Shown piece after piece: positions 55,754-63,918 of a stretch of DNA of 64,000 bases (its first letter is position 1; each line of letters opens with the position of its first letter). The DNA is from Mesorhizobium sp. CAU 1732. GTDB lineage: Bacteria; Pseudomonadota; Alphaproteobacteria; Rhizobiales; Rhizobiaceae. The position numbers and the translations under genes are program-made. The stretch is taken from positions 3,286,001 to 3,350,000 of the forward strand of contig NZ_JBDQQR010000001.1 in the NCBI RefSeq assembly GCF_039888675.1. Reading direction: 5' to 3'. The notes below the pieces were generated by a model that was not told where the DNA came from, made no database searches, and worked only from the letters and a program-made list of their open reading frames with translations.

Positions 55754-56047
55754 ATGGCCAGGATGGAACGCTTTACAGTCGATCTGCCGGCAGAAACGAT
55801 CGCCGACGTCGAACGCGCGGTCGAAAGTGGGCTTTACAGTTCTGCAAGCGAAGTTCTTCAGGCCGGCATCGACGCCTTGCATATCGGCGACGACACGCCT
55901 CACGAAGGACCGGAATTCGAGGCATGGCTGCGCAAAGAGGTCGTGCCGACATACGATCGCATCAAGGCCGGCAAAGAGCGGCTGATCCCGATCGATGAGG
56001 TATTTGCCGAACTCAAAGCCCGCCATGAGGCAGACCGCGAGACATGA
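55754..56047 (+). CDS. ParD-type antitoxin (second module)
   Basis: Protein of 97 residues. Ribbon-helix-helix start RFTVDLPAETIADVERAVES (about 5-24) with GLYSSASEVLQAGIDAL after it, then an acidic neutralising tail (DTPHEGPEFEAWLRKEVV...). The internal ATG at 55754 follows GGGAG; an upstream ATG-like codon at 55703 reads into the ThDP gene's end and is not favoured. Overlaps the toxin gene by four bases. Confidence 0.85.
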   Translation: MARMERFTVDLPAETIADVERAVESGLYSSASEVLQAGIDALHIGDDTPHEGPEFEAWLRKEVVPTYDRIKAGKERLIPIDEVFAELKARHEADRET

Positions 56048-56352
56048 AATCTCGCATCGTCAGGTTCTCGCAATCCGCTAATAACGATCTCAAAGAAATT
56101 TATAGAGATATTCGGACTGCAACAAGTTGGCGGGTGGCTGGTGGCTTCATCGAACGCATCGAACATTTCTGTCGATCGCTTGATCTCGCCTCAGAAAGGG
56201 GGACGCGGCGCGACGAATTGCGCCGAAACGTTCGGACGCTGGGCTTTGAACGTTCGCTGACCATAGTATTCGAGGTCGATGAGCAGGAAGTTCACGTCCT
56301 TCGCATTTTCCGAGCCGGCCGAGATTGGGAATCCGAGTTCTCAGACGACTAA
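56044..56352 (+). CDS. ParE/RelE-type toxin (second module)
   Basis: Intact toxin of 102 residues: KSRIVRFSQSANNDLKEIYR, then FIERIEHFCRSLDLASERGTRRDELR, and the family's C-terminal strand VHVLRIFRAGRDWESEFS. Unlike the parE at 10220-10521, this one has no frame break. It is coupled to its antitoxin via ATGA. Converges on paaE with seven bases between. A ParE-like gyrase-inhibiting or RelE-like mRNA-cleaving activity cannot be separated by eye. Confidence 0.85.
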   Translation: MKSRIVRFSQSANNDLKEIYRDIRTATSWRVAGGFIERIEHFCRSLDLASERGTRRDELRRNVRTLGFERSLTIVFEVDEQEVHVLRIFRAGRDWESEFSDD

Positions 56353-56359
56353 GCACCGT

Positions 56360-57439
56360 TCAAACCGCGTCGAAATCCAGTACCAGCTTCCGCGAGGTCG
56401 GTCGCGTCTGGCAGGCCAGCGTGAAGCCGGCCTCGATCTCCCAGGGCTGGAGCGAGTAGTTCACCGCCATTTCCGCCTCGCCTTGCGCGATGCGGCAACG
56501 GCAGGTGCAACACATGCCGCCGGCGCAGGAATAGGGAATCTCAAGCCCTGCGCGATGGGCCGCATCCAGCACGTTGGCGTCGGCCTCCAGCATCGGGAAG
56601 GCGCGGCGCACGCCATCCAGAACGATTTCGATCTCGGTGCCGGCTTCGGCGGCTTTCTGCGCGTCTGCGGATCGCGGACGCGGCTTCGGCGCATCGCCCG
56701 ACGGCGTGAAACGCTCGAAGCGGATGCGATCCTCGGCCACGCCCAGCGCCAAAAGCCTCGCGGATACGCCGTCGATCATCTCGCCCGGACCGCACAGGAA
56801 GATGCCGTCCGCGGACAGAAGATCGACGAGACCGCGCGAGGCAAGCTCCGCGATGCGGTCGCCATCGATGCGGCCGTTCAGCATCTCGACGTCCTGCGCT
56901 TCGCGCGAGAGCAGGTGGACGAGAGAAAACCGCCTGATGTAGCGATCCTTCAGGTCCCCCAGTTCTTCGCGGAACATGATCGTATCGGTGGTTCGGTTGC
57001 CGTAGATCAGCGTGATCGTGCTGTCCGGCTCGTGGCCGAGCACCGTCTTGGCGATCGACAGCATCGGCGTGATACCGGAGCCGGCGGCGATCAGGATGTA
57101 GTCGTGCCGCTCGCCGGCGAGCGACGTGAAGCGCCCTTCCGGCGGCATGACGCGGATCGTGTCGCCGACCGCAAGCGTATCGTTGATAAAGCTCGAAAAC
57201 TGCCCGTCGGCGACCTTCTTGACGCCGACGCGCAATGTCTTTTCGCCCGGCGCGGAGCAGATCGAGTAGGAGCGCCGCGCTTCCCTGCCGTCGATGTCGG
57301 CGGATAATGTCAGATACTGCCCCGGCTGAAAGGCGAAGGCGGACTTCAAATCCTCGGGAAGTTCGAACGCGATCGCGACCGCTTCATGCGTTTCCCGGGC
57401 GATCGCCGCAACCTTGAGTTCATGAAATCTGGATGCCAT
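56360..57439 (-). CDS. paaE: phenylacetyl-CoA epoxidase reductase subunit PaaE
   Basis: Electron-transfer subunit of 359 residues combining a ferredoxin-NADP+ reductase module and a plant-type 2Fe-2S domain. The FAD site has RSYSICSAP near 54-62, the NAD(P) site IAAGSGITPMLS near 118-129, and the C-terminal cluster cysteines appear in SCAGGMCCTCRCR followed by LACQTRP. The order FNR then ferredoxin is that of PaaE. Start ATG 57439, eleven bases after the paaD stop; it is the last gene of the paa operon. Confidence 0.93.
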   Translation of the reverse strand: MASRFHELKVAAIARETHEAVAIAFELPEDLKSAFAFQPGQYLTLSADIDGREARRSYSICSAPGEKTLRVGVKKVADGQFSSFINDTLAVGDTIRVMPPEGRFTSLAGERHDYILIAAGSGITPMLSIAKTVLGHEPDSTITLIYGNRTTDTIMFREELGDLKDRYIRRFSLVHLLSREAQDVEMLNGRIDGDRIAELASRGLVDLLSADGIFLCGPGEMIDGVSARLLALGVAEDRIRFERFTPSGDAPKPRPRSADAQKAAEAGTEIEIVLDGVRRAFPMLEADANVLDAAHRAGLEIPYSCAGGMCCTCRCRIAQGEAEMAVNYSLQPWEIEAGFTLACQTRPTSRKLVLDFDAV

Positions 57440-57450
57440 CGGGATCACGC

Positions 57451-58080
57451 TCAGATGCACTTGAAATAGTCGAACGGCTCGCGACAGGCGACGCAGCGAT
57501 AGAGTGCCTTGCAGGCCGTCGAGCCGAATTCAGACACACGTGTCGTCTCCGACGAGCCGCATTGCGGGCAATCGACCTGCGTCTCGCCGAACAGCGCCCG
57601 GATCGAGTTGGAGGCCTTCGCAGGCGGCGCGATGCCGTAGACGCGCAGCTTTTTGCGGCCTTCCGGCGTGATCCAGTCGGTGGTCCAAGCCGGCGACATC
57701 ACGCGCTCCACACGCGCATCGAAACCTGCATCGCGAAGCGCCGCCTCGACGGCAAGCTCGATGGCGAGCACGGCCGGACAACCCGAATAAGTCGGCGTGA
57801 CCTTCGCGACCGCGACGCCATCGACAATGTCCACCGAGCGCAGGATGCCAAGATCCGCGACCGTGACGCAGGGGATTTCGGGATCGGGCACGGCGGCTGC
57901 GGCGGCATAGGCGCGGCGGCGAAGCGCTTCCTTCTCCCCGTTTACGGGGAGAAGGTCCCGGCAGGGGGATGAGGGGCAGAGCCCAACTTCACCAGGCTCG
58001 CGCCGCCCCTCATCCGATCCTTCGGGCCACCTTCTCCCCGTGAACGGGGAGAAGGAAGATGGCTGTTGCGCCGCGCTCAC
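57451..58080 (-). CDS. paaD: PaaD, iron-sulfur-assembly-type protein, with an in-frame repeat insertion
   Basis: Accessory protein of the phenylacetyl-CoA epoxidase system (MIP18/SufT-like fold). Core starts near EALRRRAYAAAAAVPDPEIP and continues VADLGILRSVDIVDG; the C-terminus has the zinc-ribbon-like CPQCGSSETTRVS and CRVACREPFDYFKCI-type cysteines (as CPQCG and CVACREPF). Length 209 exceeds the usual 160-175. The only coupled start is GTG 58080, overlapping the paaC stop (GTGA). About 47 codons between that start (VSAAQQ) and the core are encoded by a palindromic repeat at 57926-58058 and have no family homology. The frame is kept, so the gene looks functional. Confidence 0.85.
   Translation of the reverse strand: MSAAQQPSSFSPFTGRRWPEGSDEGRREPGEVGLCPSSPCRDLLPVNGEKEALRRRAYAAAAAVPDPEIPCVTVADLGILRSVDIVDGVAVAKVTPTYSGCPAVLAIELAVEAALRDAGFDARVERVMSPAWTTDWITPEGRKKLRVYGIAPPAKASNSIRALFGETQVDCPQCGSSETTRVSEFGSTACKALYRCVACREPFDYFKCI
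57926..58058. repeat. dispersed palindromic element lying in frame within paaD
   Basis: Outer hairpins CCTTCTCCCCGT-TT-ACGGGGAGAAGG (about 57929-57954) and CCTTCTCCCCGT-GA-ACGGGGAGAAGG (about 58029-58055) flank inverse pieces GGATGAGGGGC and GCCCCTCATCC. The same submotifs form the intergenic element at 26258-26460. The element begins six codons after the paaD start and ends at its conserved core. Confidence 0.85.
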
Positions 58081-58850
58081 CACACCGCTCCCGGAAACGT
58101 CCGCTGCATGTGCTGCAAATCGGCCAGCAGAAAACCCATTGCCTCGCCATGGCGTCCTTGTCGTCCGCCGGTCTGCGGCCATGCGGCTTCGGGCATATCG
58201 AGAAAGGCATCAGCGAAGATGCGCGAAACGGTCGCGTCGAAGGCTGGGCGCAGTGACGCGGGGCTGGGCGCAATGCCATCGGCCGCCACTGCGGCGCTGA
58301 TGTCGTCAGCCTCGAACAACTCGTCCACATAAGGCGCGAGCGCCGCGACGGCGGCCTGCATCCGCCGCGCGCTTTCCTCCGTGCCGTCGCCCAGCCGGAT
58401 GACCCACTCGCCGCAATGCCGGACGTGGTAGGCGACTTCCTTGACCGCCTTGGCGGCGATGCCCGCGATCGTCTCGTCGCTGGACGCCGAAGCCTTCTCC
58501 CAGAACGGGTGCATGAAGGCGGCGAAATAGAGCTGCCGCAGCATCGTATGCGCAAAATCGCCGTTGGGCCGCTCGACCATCAGGCAGTTGAGATATTCGC
58601 GCTCGCGGCGCAGATAAGCGAGATCGTCCTCCGTTCGCCCCTCACCTTCGACTTCACCGGCATATTGGTAGAGCGCCCGCGCCTGCCCGATCAGGTCGAG
58701 TGCGATGTTGGGCATCGCGAGGTCTTCTTCCAGCATCGGCGCATGGCCGCACCATTCCGACAGGCGATGACCGAGGATCAGGTGATCGTCGGCAAGCCGC
58801 AGCAGGAAAGTGACGAGATGATCGCGCGCGAGGGTAGCGGTGGCCGGCAT
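58077..58850 (-). CDS. paaC: phenylacetyl-CoA epoxidase structural subunit PaaC
   Basis: Ferritin-like subunit of 257 residues that supports the catalytic PaaA; from family knowledge it is catalytically inactive. Blocks LRLADDHLILGHRLSEWCGH (about 17-36), EEDLAMPNIALDLIGQARALYQYAG (about 41-65) and KEVAYHVRHCGEWVIRLGDGT near 136-156 are typical. The ATG at 58850 overlaps the paaB stop by one base (TGATG). Its own stop overlaps the GTG start of paaD. Confidence 0.93.
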   Translation of the reverse strand: MPATATLARDHLVTFLLRLADDHLILGHRLSEWCGHAPMLEEDLAMPNIALDLIGQARALYQYAGEVEGEGRTEDDLAYLRREREYLNCLMVERPNGDFAHTMLRQLYFAAFMHPFWEKASASSDETIAGIAAKAVKEVAYHVRHCGEWVIRLGDGTEESARRMQAAVAALAPYVDELFEADDISAAVAADGIAPSPASLRPAFDATVSRIFADAFLDMPEAAWPQTGGRQGRHGEAMGFLLADLQHMQRTFPGAVW

Positions 58851-59137
58851 CACATATGCCCCACATCGTCCGGGATCTTGTAGAAGGTCGGATGGCGGTA
58901 GACCTTCGACAGCGCCGGCTCGAAATTCTCGTCCCTGTGTTCGGGATCTGATGCGACGATCGATGCGGACGGCACCACCCAGATCGACACGCCCTCGCCG
59001 CGCCGCGTGTAGACGTCGCGCGCGGCCTGCAAGGCCATCACCTCGTCGGCCGCATGCACCGAGCCGCAATGCTTGTGCGACAAGCCGTTGCGCGGGCGGA
59101 TGAAGACTTCCCAGAGAGGAATTTCGTTCTTCGCCAT
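58850..59137 (-). CDS. paaB: phenylacetyl-CoA epoxidase subunit PaaB
   Basis: Small subunit of 95 residues bridging PaaAC units. MAKNEIPLWEVFIRPRNGLSHKHCGSVHAAD at the start (quoted pieces: PLWEVFIRPRNGLSHKHCGS) is the canonical PaaB opening, and the C-terminal KVYRHPTFYKIPDDVGHM matches too. ATG 59137 chosen; an extension to 59173 has no homology. It lies 13 bases downstream of the inserted VOC gene. Confidence 0.94.
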   Translation of the reverse strand: MAKNEIPLWEVFIRPRNGLSHKHCGSVHAADEVMALQAARDVYTRRGEGVSIWVVPSASIVASDPEHRDENFEPALSKVYRHPTFYKIPDDVGHM

Positions 59138-59150
59138 ATCTAGATCTCCA

Positions 59151-59558
59151 TCATCCTCTGCCGCGATCGTCACTGAGACCCGCTCCCGGAACCGGGTGCA
59201 GCGCCTGGCCGAACGCGATGCGGTGGCCGTCGGGATCGACCACGTCGAAATCGATGCAGCCGTAATCGTCCGGAAAATGCATCTCGGTCAGCGTTGGCAG
59301 ATCGAGCGCGGCGAACTCGTCGCGCAGCACCTTCGCATCGTCGACATAGATGTAGGCGGCCCACCACTGGTTGAGCGGGATGGGCCCGTCTTGCCGCCCC
59401 TTGTCGAGCGCAAGGGTGACGTCGCCGCGCTGGATGATCGCGAAGAGCGGCGGATCGCCCCACGAGCCATGAGCGGCAAAGCCCAGCTTCTCGTAAAACG
59501 CCACGGAACGCGGCACATCGTGCACCTGCAGCACCGGCATGGAGCGCAGCGTTGCCAT
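59151..59558 (-). CDS. VOC-family (glyoxalase/bleomycin-resistance fold) protein inside the paa operon
   Basis: Protein of 135 residues with two beta-alpha-beta-beta-beta motifs: PVLQVHDVPRSVAFYEKLGF (about 8-27) and the second half ending CIDFDVVDPDGHRIAFGQAL (about 100-119). Its metal ligands are not complete: a His or Gln/Glu at the usual first site (VLQVHD) and the terminal Glu replaced around IAFGQ, so enzymic activity is uncertain. It starts one base inside the paaA stop and is followed 13 bases later by paaB. Canonical paaABCDE operons lack this gene. Binding or detoxifying a reactive epoxide/oxepin intermediate is possible but speculative. Confidence 0.82.
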   Translation of the reverse strand: MATLRSMPVLQVHDVPRSVAFYEKLGFAAHGSWGDPPLFAIIQRGDVTLALDKGRQDGPIPLNQWWAAYIYVDDAKVLRDEFAALDLPTLTEMHFPDDYGCIDFDVVDPDGHRIAFGQALHPVPGAGLSDDRGRG

Positions 59559-60553
59559 CACTCCGCCGCCATCTTCGCCGCCTCGCGGCGGGCTTTGCGC
59601 TTCTCGGCATGCGCGAGCGCTGCCTCGCGCACCCAGGCGCCCTCGTCCCATGCCTTGCGGCGGTCTTCGAGGCGTTCCCGGTTCATCGGGCCGCCGCCCT
59701 TGACCACGCGCCAGAACTCGTCCCAGTCGATCGGGCCGAAATCGTAATGGCCGCGCTCCTCGTTCCACTTCAGTTCGGGATCGGGAAGCGTGAGTCCGAT
59801 GAACTCGGCCTGCGGAACGATGGAATCCACGAATTGCTGGCGCAGCTCGTCATTGGTGAAGCGCTTGATCTTCCACTTCATCGACTGGTCGCCGTGCTGG
59901 CTTTCGGAATCGTGCGGGCCGAACATCATCAGCGACGGCCACCACCAGCGGTTCAGCGCGTCCTGCGCCAGATCCTTCTGGTCCGGCGTCCCGTTCGCCA
60001 GCGTCATCATGATCTCGTAGCCCTGGCGCTGGTGAAAACTCTCCTCCTTGCATACGCGGATCATCGCGCGCGCATAGGGGCCATAGGAGCAGCGGCAGAG
60101 CGGGATCTGGTTCATGATCGCCGCGCCGTCGACCAGCCAGCCGATCGCGCCAATATCGGCCCAGGTCAGCGTCGGATAGTTGAAGATCGAGGAATATTTC
60201 GCCTTCCCGGCCAGAAGCTCCTCGGTCATCTCCTCGCGGGAGACGCCCAGCGTCTCGGCCGCCGAATAGAGATAGAGCCCATGTCCGCCCTCGTCCTGCA
60301 CCTTGGCGAGCAGCGCCGCCTTGCGCCGCAGCGACGGCGCGCGCGTGATCCAGTTGCCTTCCGGCAGCATGCCGACGATCTCGGAATGGGCGTGCTGGCC
60401 GATCTGGCGGATCAGCGTCCGGCGATAGCCTTCCGGCATCGGATCGTTCGGCTCGATCTTTTCCTCGGCATCGATGCGCGCCTGAAAAGCCGCGAGGAAG
60501 GCTTCGTCCTCGGTGGTCTCCGTCTTCGCGCCGATGAGGCCCTGGCTGTACAT
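59558..60553 (-). CDS. paaA: phenylacetyl-CoA epoxidase catalytic subunit PaaA
   Basis: Di-iron monooxygenase subunit of 331 residues that, with PaaB, PaaC and the reductase PaaE, epoxidises the ring of phenylacetyl-CoA. Iron-binding and conserved segments include [21 protein letters not shown] (about 48-68), [12 protein letters not shown] near 85-96 (ExxH) and [15 protein letters not shown] near 168-182 (second ExxH). GGAGGAACAGCC precedes the ATG at 60553. First gene of the operon; divergent from the thioesterase with 104 bases between. Confidence 0.95.
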   Translation of the reverse strand: MYSQGLIGAKTETTEDEAFLAAFQARIDAEEKIEPNDPMPEGYRRTLIRQIGQHAHSEIVGMLPEGNWITRAPSLRRKAALLAKVQDEGGHGLYLYSAAETLGVSREEMTEELLAGKAKYSSIFNYPTLTWADIGAIGWLVDGAAIMNQIPLCRCSYGPYARAMIRVCKEESFHQRQGYEIMMTLANGTPDQKDLAQDALNRWWWPSLMMFGPHDSESQHGDQSMKWKIKRFTNDELRQQFVDSIVPQAEFIGLTLPDPELKWNEERGHYDFGPIDWDEFWRVVKGGGPMNRERLEDRRKAWDEGAWVREAALAHAEKRKARREAAKMAAE

Positions 60554-60619
60554 GGCTGTTCCTCCGTGGTCGGATATGGCATCTGGCCGACGTCGTATGT
60601 GTAACAAAAAATCGATCAA

Positions 60620-60635
60620 TACGCAATATTTCGTA
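60620..60635. promoter_or_regulatory. possible operator in the paaA/thioesterase divergent region
   Basis: TACG-CAATATTT-CGTA is a short inverted repeat in an AT-rich patch between the two divergent starts. A PaaX- or TetR-type regulator could use it. The assignment rests only on symmetry and position. Confidence 0.3.
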
Positions 60636-60657
60636 ACGCATTTCAAAGGGAGGCGGA

Positions 60658-61074
60658 ATGACCGACGCAGTAGAGCAGGCGCGCGTGAATCTCGAGACGT
60701 TCTTCGCGCCATGGATCGTCGACATGGGTTTGCAGGCAACAGCGTTCGACGAGACGGGCGGCAATTTCCGGCTTCCGGAAAATCCCCGTCTCGTGCATGG
60801 CGGCGGCGTCATCTGTGGTCAGGCGACCGCGTCCGCCGCCGATACGGCCAGTGTGGTAACGCTCGCCGCCCTCAATGGCCGGTTTCGCATGTGCTCCACC
60901 GTCGATCTGACGACGCATTTCATCAGGCCGCTCAAGCCGGGCAGCGTCGACATCCGTGTCGAGATCCTGTCCAACGGCAAGCGCATGGCCTATGCGCGGG
61001 TCGAAATGCGCGCGGCGGCAGACGCGCGTGTGGCGGTGACTGCCACGAGCGCTTTCGCCTATCTGGAGGACTGA
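60658..61074 (+). CDS. PaaI-like hotdog thioesterase
   Basis: Hotdog-fold acyl-CoA thioesterase of 138 residues. The catalytic region is [21 protein letters not shown] (about 41-61), with the HGG(x)I motif of the PaaI/YigI-type families, and [17 protein letters not shown] near 80-96 is the second typical block. PaaI-type enzymes clear dead-end aryl-CoA products of the phenylacetate pathway, which suits divergence from the paa operon. GGGAGGCGGA precedes the ATG. Confidence 0.85.
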   Translation: MTDAVEQARVNLETFFAPWIVDMGLQATAFDETGGNFRLPENPRLVHGGGVICGQATASAADTASVVTLAALNGRFRMCSTVDLTTHFIRPLKPGSVDIRVEILSNGKRMAYARVEMRAAADARVAVTATSAFAYLED

Positions 61075-61238
61075 TCCCGAGACGGCGTGACGAAACCCGA
61101 CGCCACAAGCCCGGCCAGCAACGACGTCACGTCGTTCTCGATCGTCTCACGCTCGACATCCGGGAAAGCCGCGGCGACCTCGTATCGGCTTTCCCCGGTG
61201 GATGAACCCGACAGATAGCGTGTTTTGCCGGGAGGCAA
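61059..61238 (-). pseudogene. possible PqqD-like C-terminal fragment
   Basis: A 59-codon minus-strand frame contains ESRYEVAAAFPDVERETIEN followed by DVTSLLAGLVASGFV, the pattern of the C-terminal half of PqqD/RRE-type peptide-binding proteins (helices ending in L-x-x-L-x-x-x-G-x-V). The N-terminal half (the strands before it) is missing; only TTG 61238 could start it and there is no clear ribosome site. It overlaps the thioesterase end by 16 bases. It may be a decayed gene or chance. The rest of 61075-61342 holds nothing else but a terminator. Confidence 0.35.
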
Positions 61239-61281
61239 GCATGGTGCGTTTCAGGAGATGGGAGTTATTCCGCACGACACA

Positions 61282-61313
61282 AAAATCAGGGCCGGCAGCA
61301 GCGCCACCGGCCC
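61282..61313 (-). terminator. terminator of the second RTX gene
   Basis: On the minus strand GGGCCGG-TGGCGCTGCTG-CCGGCCC is followed by TGATTTTTG. It lies 30 bases after the RTX stop. Confidence 0.75.
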
Positions 61314-61342
61314 GAAAGTGATGGGAATGGTATCGCACGCGA

Positions 61343-62719
61343 TCAGAGTATGAAGTCGGTGCCGGCCATGAAGTTCGTCCCGGTGACCGCTATCTGGAAG
61401 TCCGAGACGCGATCGCCGTTCACGTCGGCATCGACGATGACGGTGTTGCCGTATGCCGAGTACCGCAACTGGCCCGCGACGCCGGAGAAACCAGCCGATC
61501 CGATGAAGGTGAAGGCCTGGTTGCCTGCGGCGCCCGCATTGGCGTCGAGCGCGGACAGGCCGATCTTGTCCTGTCCGTGGACGAACCCTTCGATCGTATC
61601 GCGCAGCGTTGGCCCGACCCGGCTGTCGGCAAGCGCTTCATAGACGAACGTGTCATGTCCCGCGCCACCGACGAGCCGGTCGGCCCCGGCACCGCCAACC
61701 AGCGTATCGTTGCCGTTGCCGCCATTGAGCACGTCGTTGCCTGCGCCGGCACGGATGTAGTCGTTGCCGTCGCCGCCGCTGAGCACGTTCACGAGGCTGT
61801 TTCCGACGAGCGTATTGTTGAGGGCGTTGCCGGTGCCGTTCTGTGCCGAGCCCAGCAGTTCCAGCCGCTCGACATTCGCCGCGAGCGTCCAGTTGATGTA
61901 GGCGCGCACGGTGTCCGTGCCGCCGCCGGCTGCCTCGATGGTCTTGTCGCCGACCGCGGCCACGATGTAGGTGTCGTCTCCCGCGCCGCCGACCATGTAG
62001 TCGTCGCCGCCGGCACCGTTCAGCACATTGTTGAGCGCATTGCCGACAATCGTGTTGTTCAGCGCGTTGCCTGTGCCGTTGACCGCCGAGCCGAGCAGTT
62101 CGAGGCGCTCGATATGGTCGCTCAGCGTCCAGTTGAGGTAACTGCGGACCGTATCGGTGCCCCCACTCGAAAGCTCGACTGTCTCGTCTCCGACCGCGCC
62201 GACGATATAGATGTCGTCGCCCGCTCCGCCGGCCATGTAGTCATTGCCGGCTCCGCCGTTGAGCAGGTCGTTGCCGGCGTTGCCACGCAACACATCGGGC
62301 TGTGCGCCGCCGGTGAAACTGTCATTGCCGGAACTGCCGCCCCAGTCGTATCCCCGGCTTGAAAGAAGCGCCATCAGAGCAGCCTCGTTGCCATCCGACA
62401 GCGCGGCCGCTATCGGGCCCACCGGCTGGTTGATGTCCGTGATGACGAGCGGAGGCTCCTGCCCGATGATCTGTATGGGAGGGTAGACGGAGACCGAGGT
62501 GATCGTGCCGGTGAACTGACCGGTGAATACGTTGTATCCAAGACCCTCGCCTTCGATGACGATACGGTCCCGCGTGTAGATGTTGTTCGACGTCTGTCCC
62601 CATACGATCCGCGTCGAGGATATGCTCGTGATCGATTGACCGGGAATGTCGTAGACGGTTTGAAGGATGTCGATCGGATTTCCCGCTCGACCCTGCGCGA
62701 TTTTGATTGCCGTAACCAT
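61343..62719 (-). CDS. RTX (hemolysin-type calcium-binding) surface protein, second copy
   Basis: Secreted RTX protein of 458 residues with no N-terminal signal peptide. The N-terminal 140 residues (MVTAIKIAQGRAGNPIDIL...) form a domain unrelated to that of the 46453 protein. RTX nonapeptides start near 145 (GGAQPDVLRGNAGNDLLNGG), then two copies of a module reading TDTVRxYxNWTL...ERLELLGSA.NGTGNALNNT, and GGNGNDTLVGGAGADRLVGG. The C-terminal 100 residues, ending NFMAGTDFIL, are nearly the same as in the other RTX protein. Type I secretion is expected; no transporter is in the window. ATG 62719 chosen. Confidence 0.85.
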   Translation of the reverse strand: MVTAIKIAQGRAGNPIDILQTVYDIPGQSITSISSTRIVWGQTSNNIYTRDRIVIEGEGLGYNVFTGQFTGTITSVSVYPPIQIIGQEPPLVITDINQPVGPIAAALSDGNEAALMALLSSRGYDWGGSSGNDSFTGGAQPDVLRGNAGNDLLNGGAGNDYMAGGAGDDIYIVGAVGDETVELSSGGTDTVRSYLNWTLSDHIERLELLGSAVNGTGNALNNTIVGNALNNVLNGAGGDDYMVGGAGDDTYIVAAVGDKTIEAAGGGTDTVRAYINWTLAANVERLELLGSAQNGTGNALNNTLVGNSLVNVLSGGDGNDYIRAGAGNDVLNGGNGNDTLVGGAGADRLVGGAGHDTFVYEALADSRVGPTLRDTIEGFVHGQDKIGLSALDANAGAAGNQAFTFIGSAGFSGVAGQLRYSAYGNTVIVDADVNGDRVSDFQIAVTGTNFMAGTDFIL

Positions 62720-62901
62720 TTGAATGTCCTTGTCGTGGTGGACGGGAGAACTCAGGCTATGGAAGCTGCGCAAGCGGCAGCGTCGTGGGCACGCTATGCG
62801 GCGCGGATCGCGCGATCATCATCCATTTGAATGACGGGCGCGCGTTTTTACGATTCTTTTGCGATCTTGAGTTGTGTCGCCGCGCGGGACGACGAAGCGG
62901 A

Positions 62902-63792
62902 TCAGACCGAGGCGAAACGCTCGCGGCCGGCCGTGGCCGCTTTCAGCCCGGCTGCATCGAGCCAGTTCTCGCTCGGCTCATGCAGGAGACGATCGATGTC
63001 GCGCGCAATCTCCCGCGCCGCCTCGCCCGGCCACGCCTCGGGCAGCAATGCGAGCGGAAGGCCCGGATCACGCAGGACGATGCGCCGCCAGTCATGAATG
63101 AGCAGCGTTCGCGCGGTCATCGCGTCGAGCGGCGTCATACGTCGCCCGCCCTGAAGCGCGTCGGCGAGCGGGCGATAGGCGTCAACGAATGCGCGATACG
63201 CATCGCCGATCTGCTCGGAGGGCCAGAGCGCCCGAAACGCCTCCGGGTGCTCCGCGCTCTCGCCATGCACGACCAGCATGCCCGAAAGCGCGTCGCCGGC
63301 ATCTGCCGCATCGGCGGTCTCCGGCCTGAGATGAACCGCGCCGTTGATGCGCAAAAACCCCAGGGCCGTGAGTTCGGACACGGTTTTCTCGTCCACGCCC
63401 GGCGGCGCCAGCGCAACGGTCCACCGCCCGGTCCACGCCGGCGGACCTGACGCATAGATGCGACGGGTGGCAAGATCGAAGGCATGGCGGCCATGCTCGT
63501 CCAGCCGGAAGAACGAATTGCGCCCCTGCCGCTCGCGCGTCACCCAATGGTCGGAGGCAAGACGGGACATGGCTGTGCGCAACGCGCCGGGCTCGATGCG
63601 CAGCCGGGCCATGATGTCCTGAAGCGCCGATAGCGATACCCGACCGCCTCGCGGCACGATCGCATCGCCGAAGATCGTGATGACGAGCGACCACACCCGC
63701 AGGCGCCCCCGCGCGTGCAGGCGATCGATCAGCGCTTCGAGCGCGCGCGTGGCTGGATTCTCAGCGGACACCATCGGTCGATCAGATGCCAT
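62902..63792 (-). CDS. paaX: PaaX-family transcriptional repressor
   Basis: Regulator of 296 residues. N-terminal winged helix with SLVITIFGDAIVPRGGRVSL (about 28-47) and ALRTAMSRLASDHWVTRERQ (about 59-78) matches PaaX, followed by the central strand region GPPAWTGRWTVALAPPGV and a C-terminal domain with RRMTPLDAMTARTLLIHDWRRIVLRDPGLP. PaaX binds phenylacetyl-CoA and represses the paa genes. It is about 2.3 kb from paaA, separated by the RTX gene. ATG 63792 or 63774 may be the start; the frame is open to 63915. Confidence 0.85.
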   Translation of the reverse strand: MASDRPMVSAENPATRALEALIDRLHARGRLRVWSLVITIFGDAIVPRGGRVSLSALQDIMARLRIEPGALRTAMSRLASDHWVTRERQGRNSFFRLDEHGRHAFDLATRRIYASGPPAWTGRWTVALAPPGVDEKTVSELTALGFLRINGAVHLRPETADAADAGDALSGMLVVHGESAEHPEAFRALWPSEQIGDAYRAFVDAYRPLADALQGGRRMTPLDAMTARTLLIHDWRRIVLRDPGLPLALLPEAWPGEAAREIARDIDRLLHEPSENWLDAAGLKAATAGRERFASV

Positions 63793-63823
63793 GCTCTTCG
63801 CCAGGATGGCAAGGCGAACCAAC

Positions 63824-63868
63824 GCATGCCTCCCAAAAGTGGGAACCGGTTTTGGGATAAAGACATGC
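63824..63868. repeat. short dispersed palindrome, second copy
   Basis: GCATG...CATGC outer arms, CCCAAAA/TTTTGGG inner arms and a GTGGGAACCGG core repeat the design at 10122-10168. It lies upstream of paaX and downstream of the partial regulator, so it may carry or terminate transcription. Confidence 0.65.
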
Positions 63869-63918
63869 TTAAAAAGAGCTAAAGCATGGCAAGCGAATCC
63901 GGAGGGCCGCGACACGCT

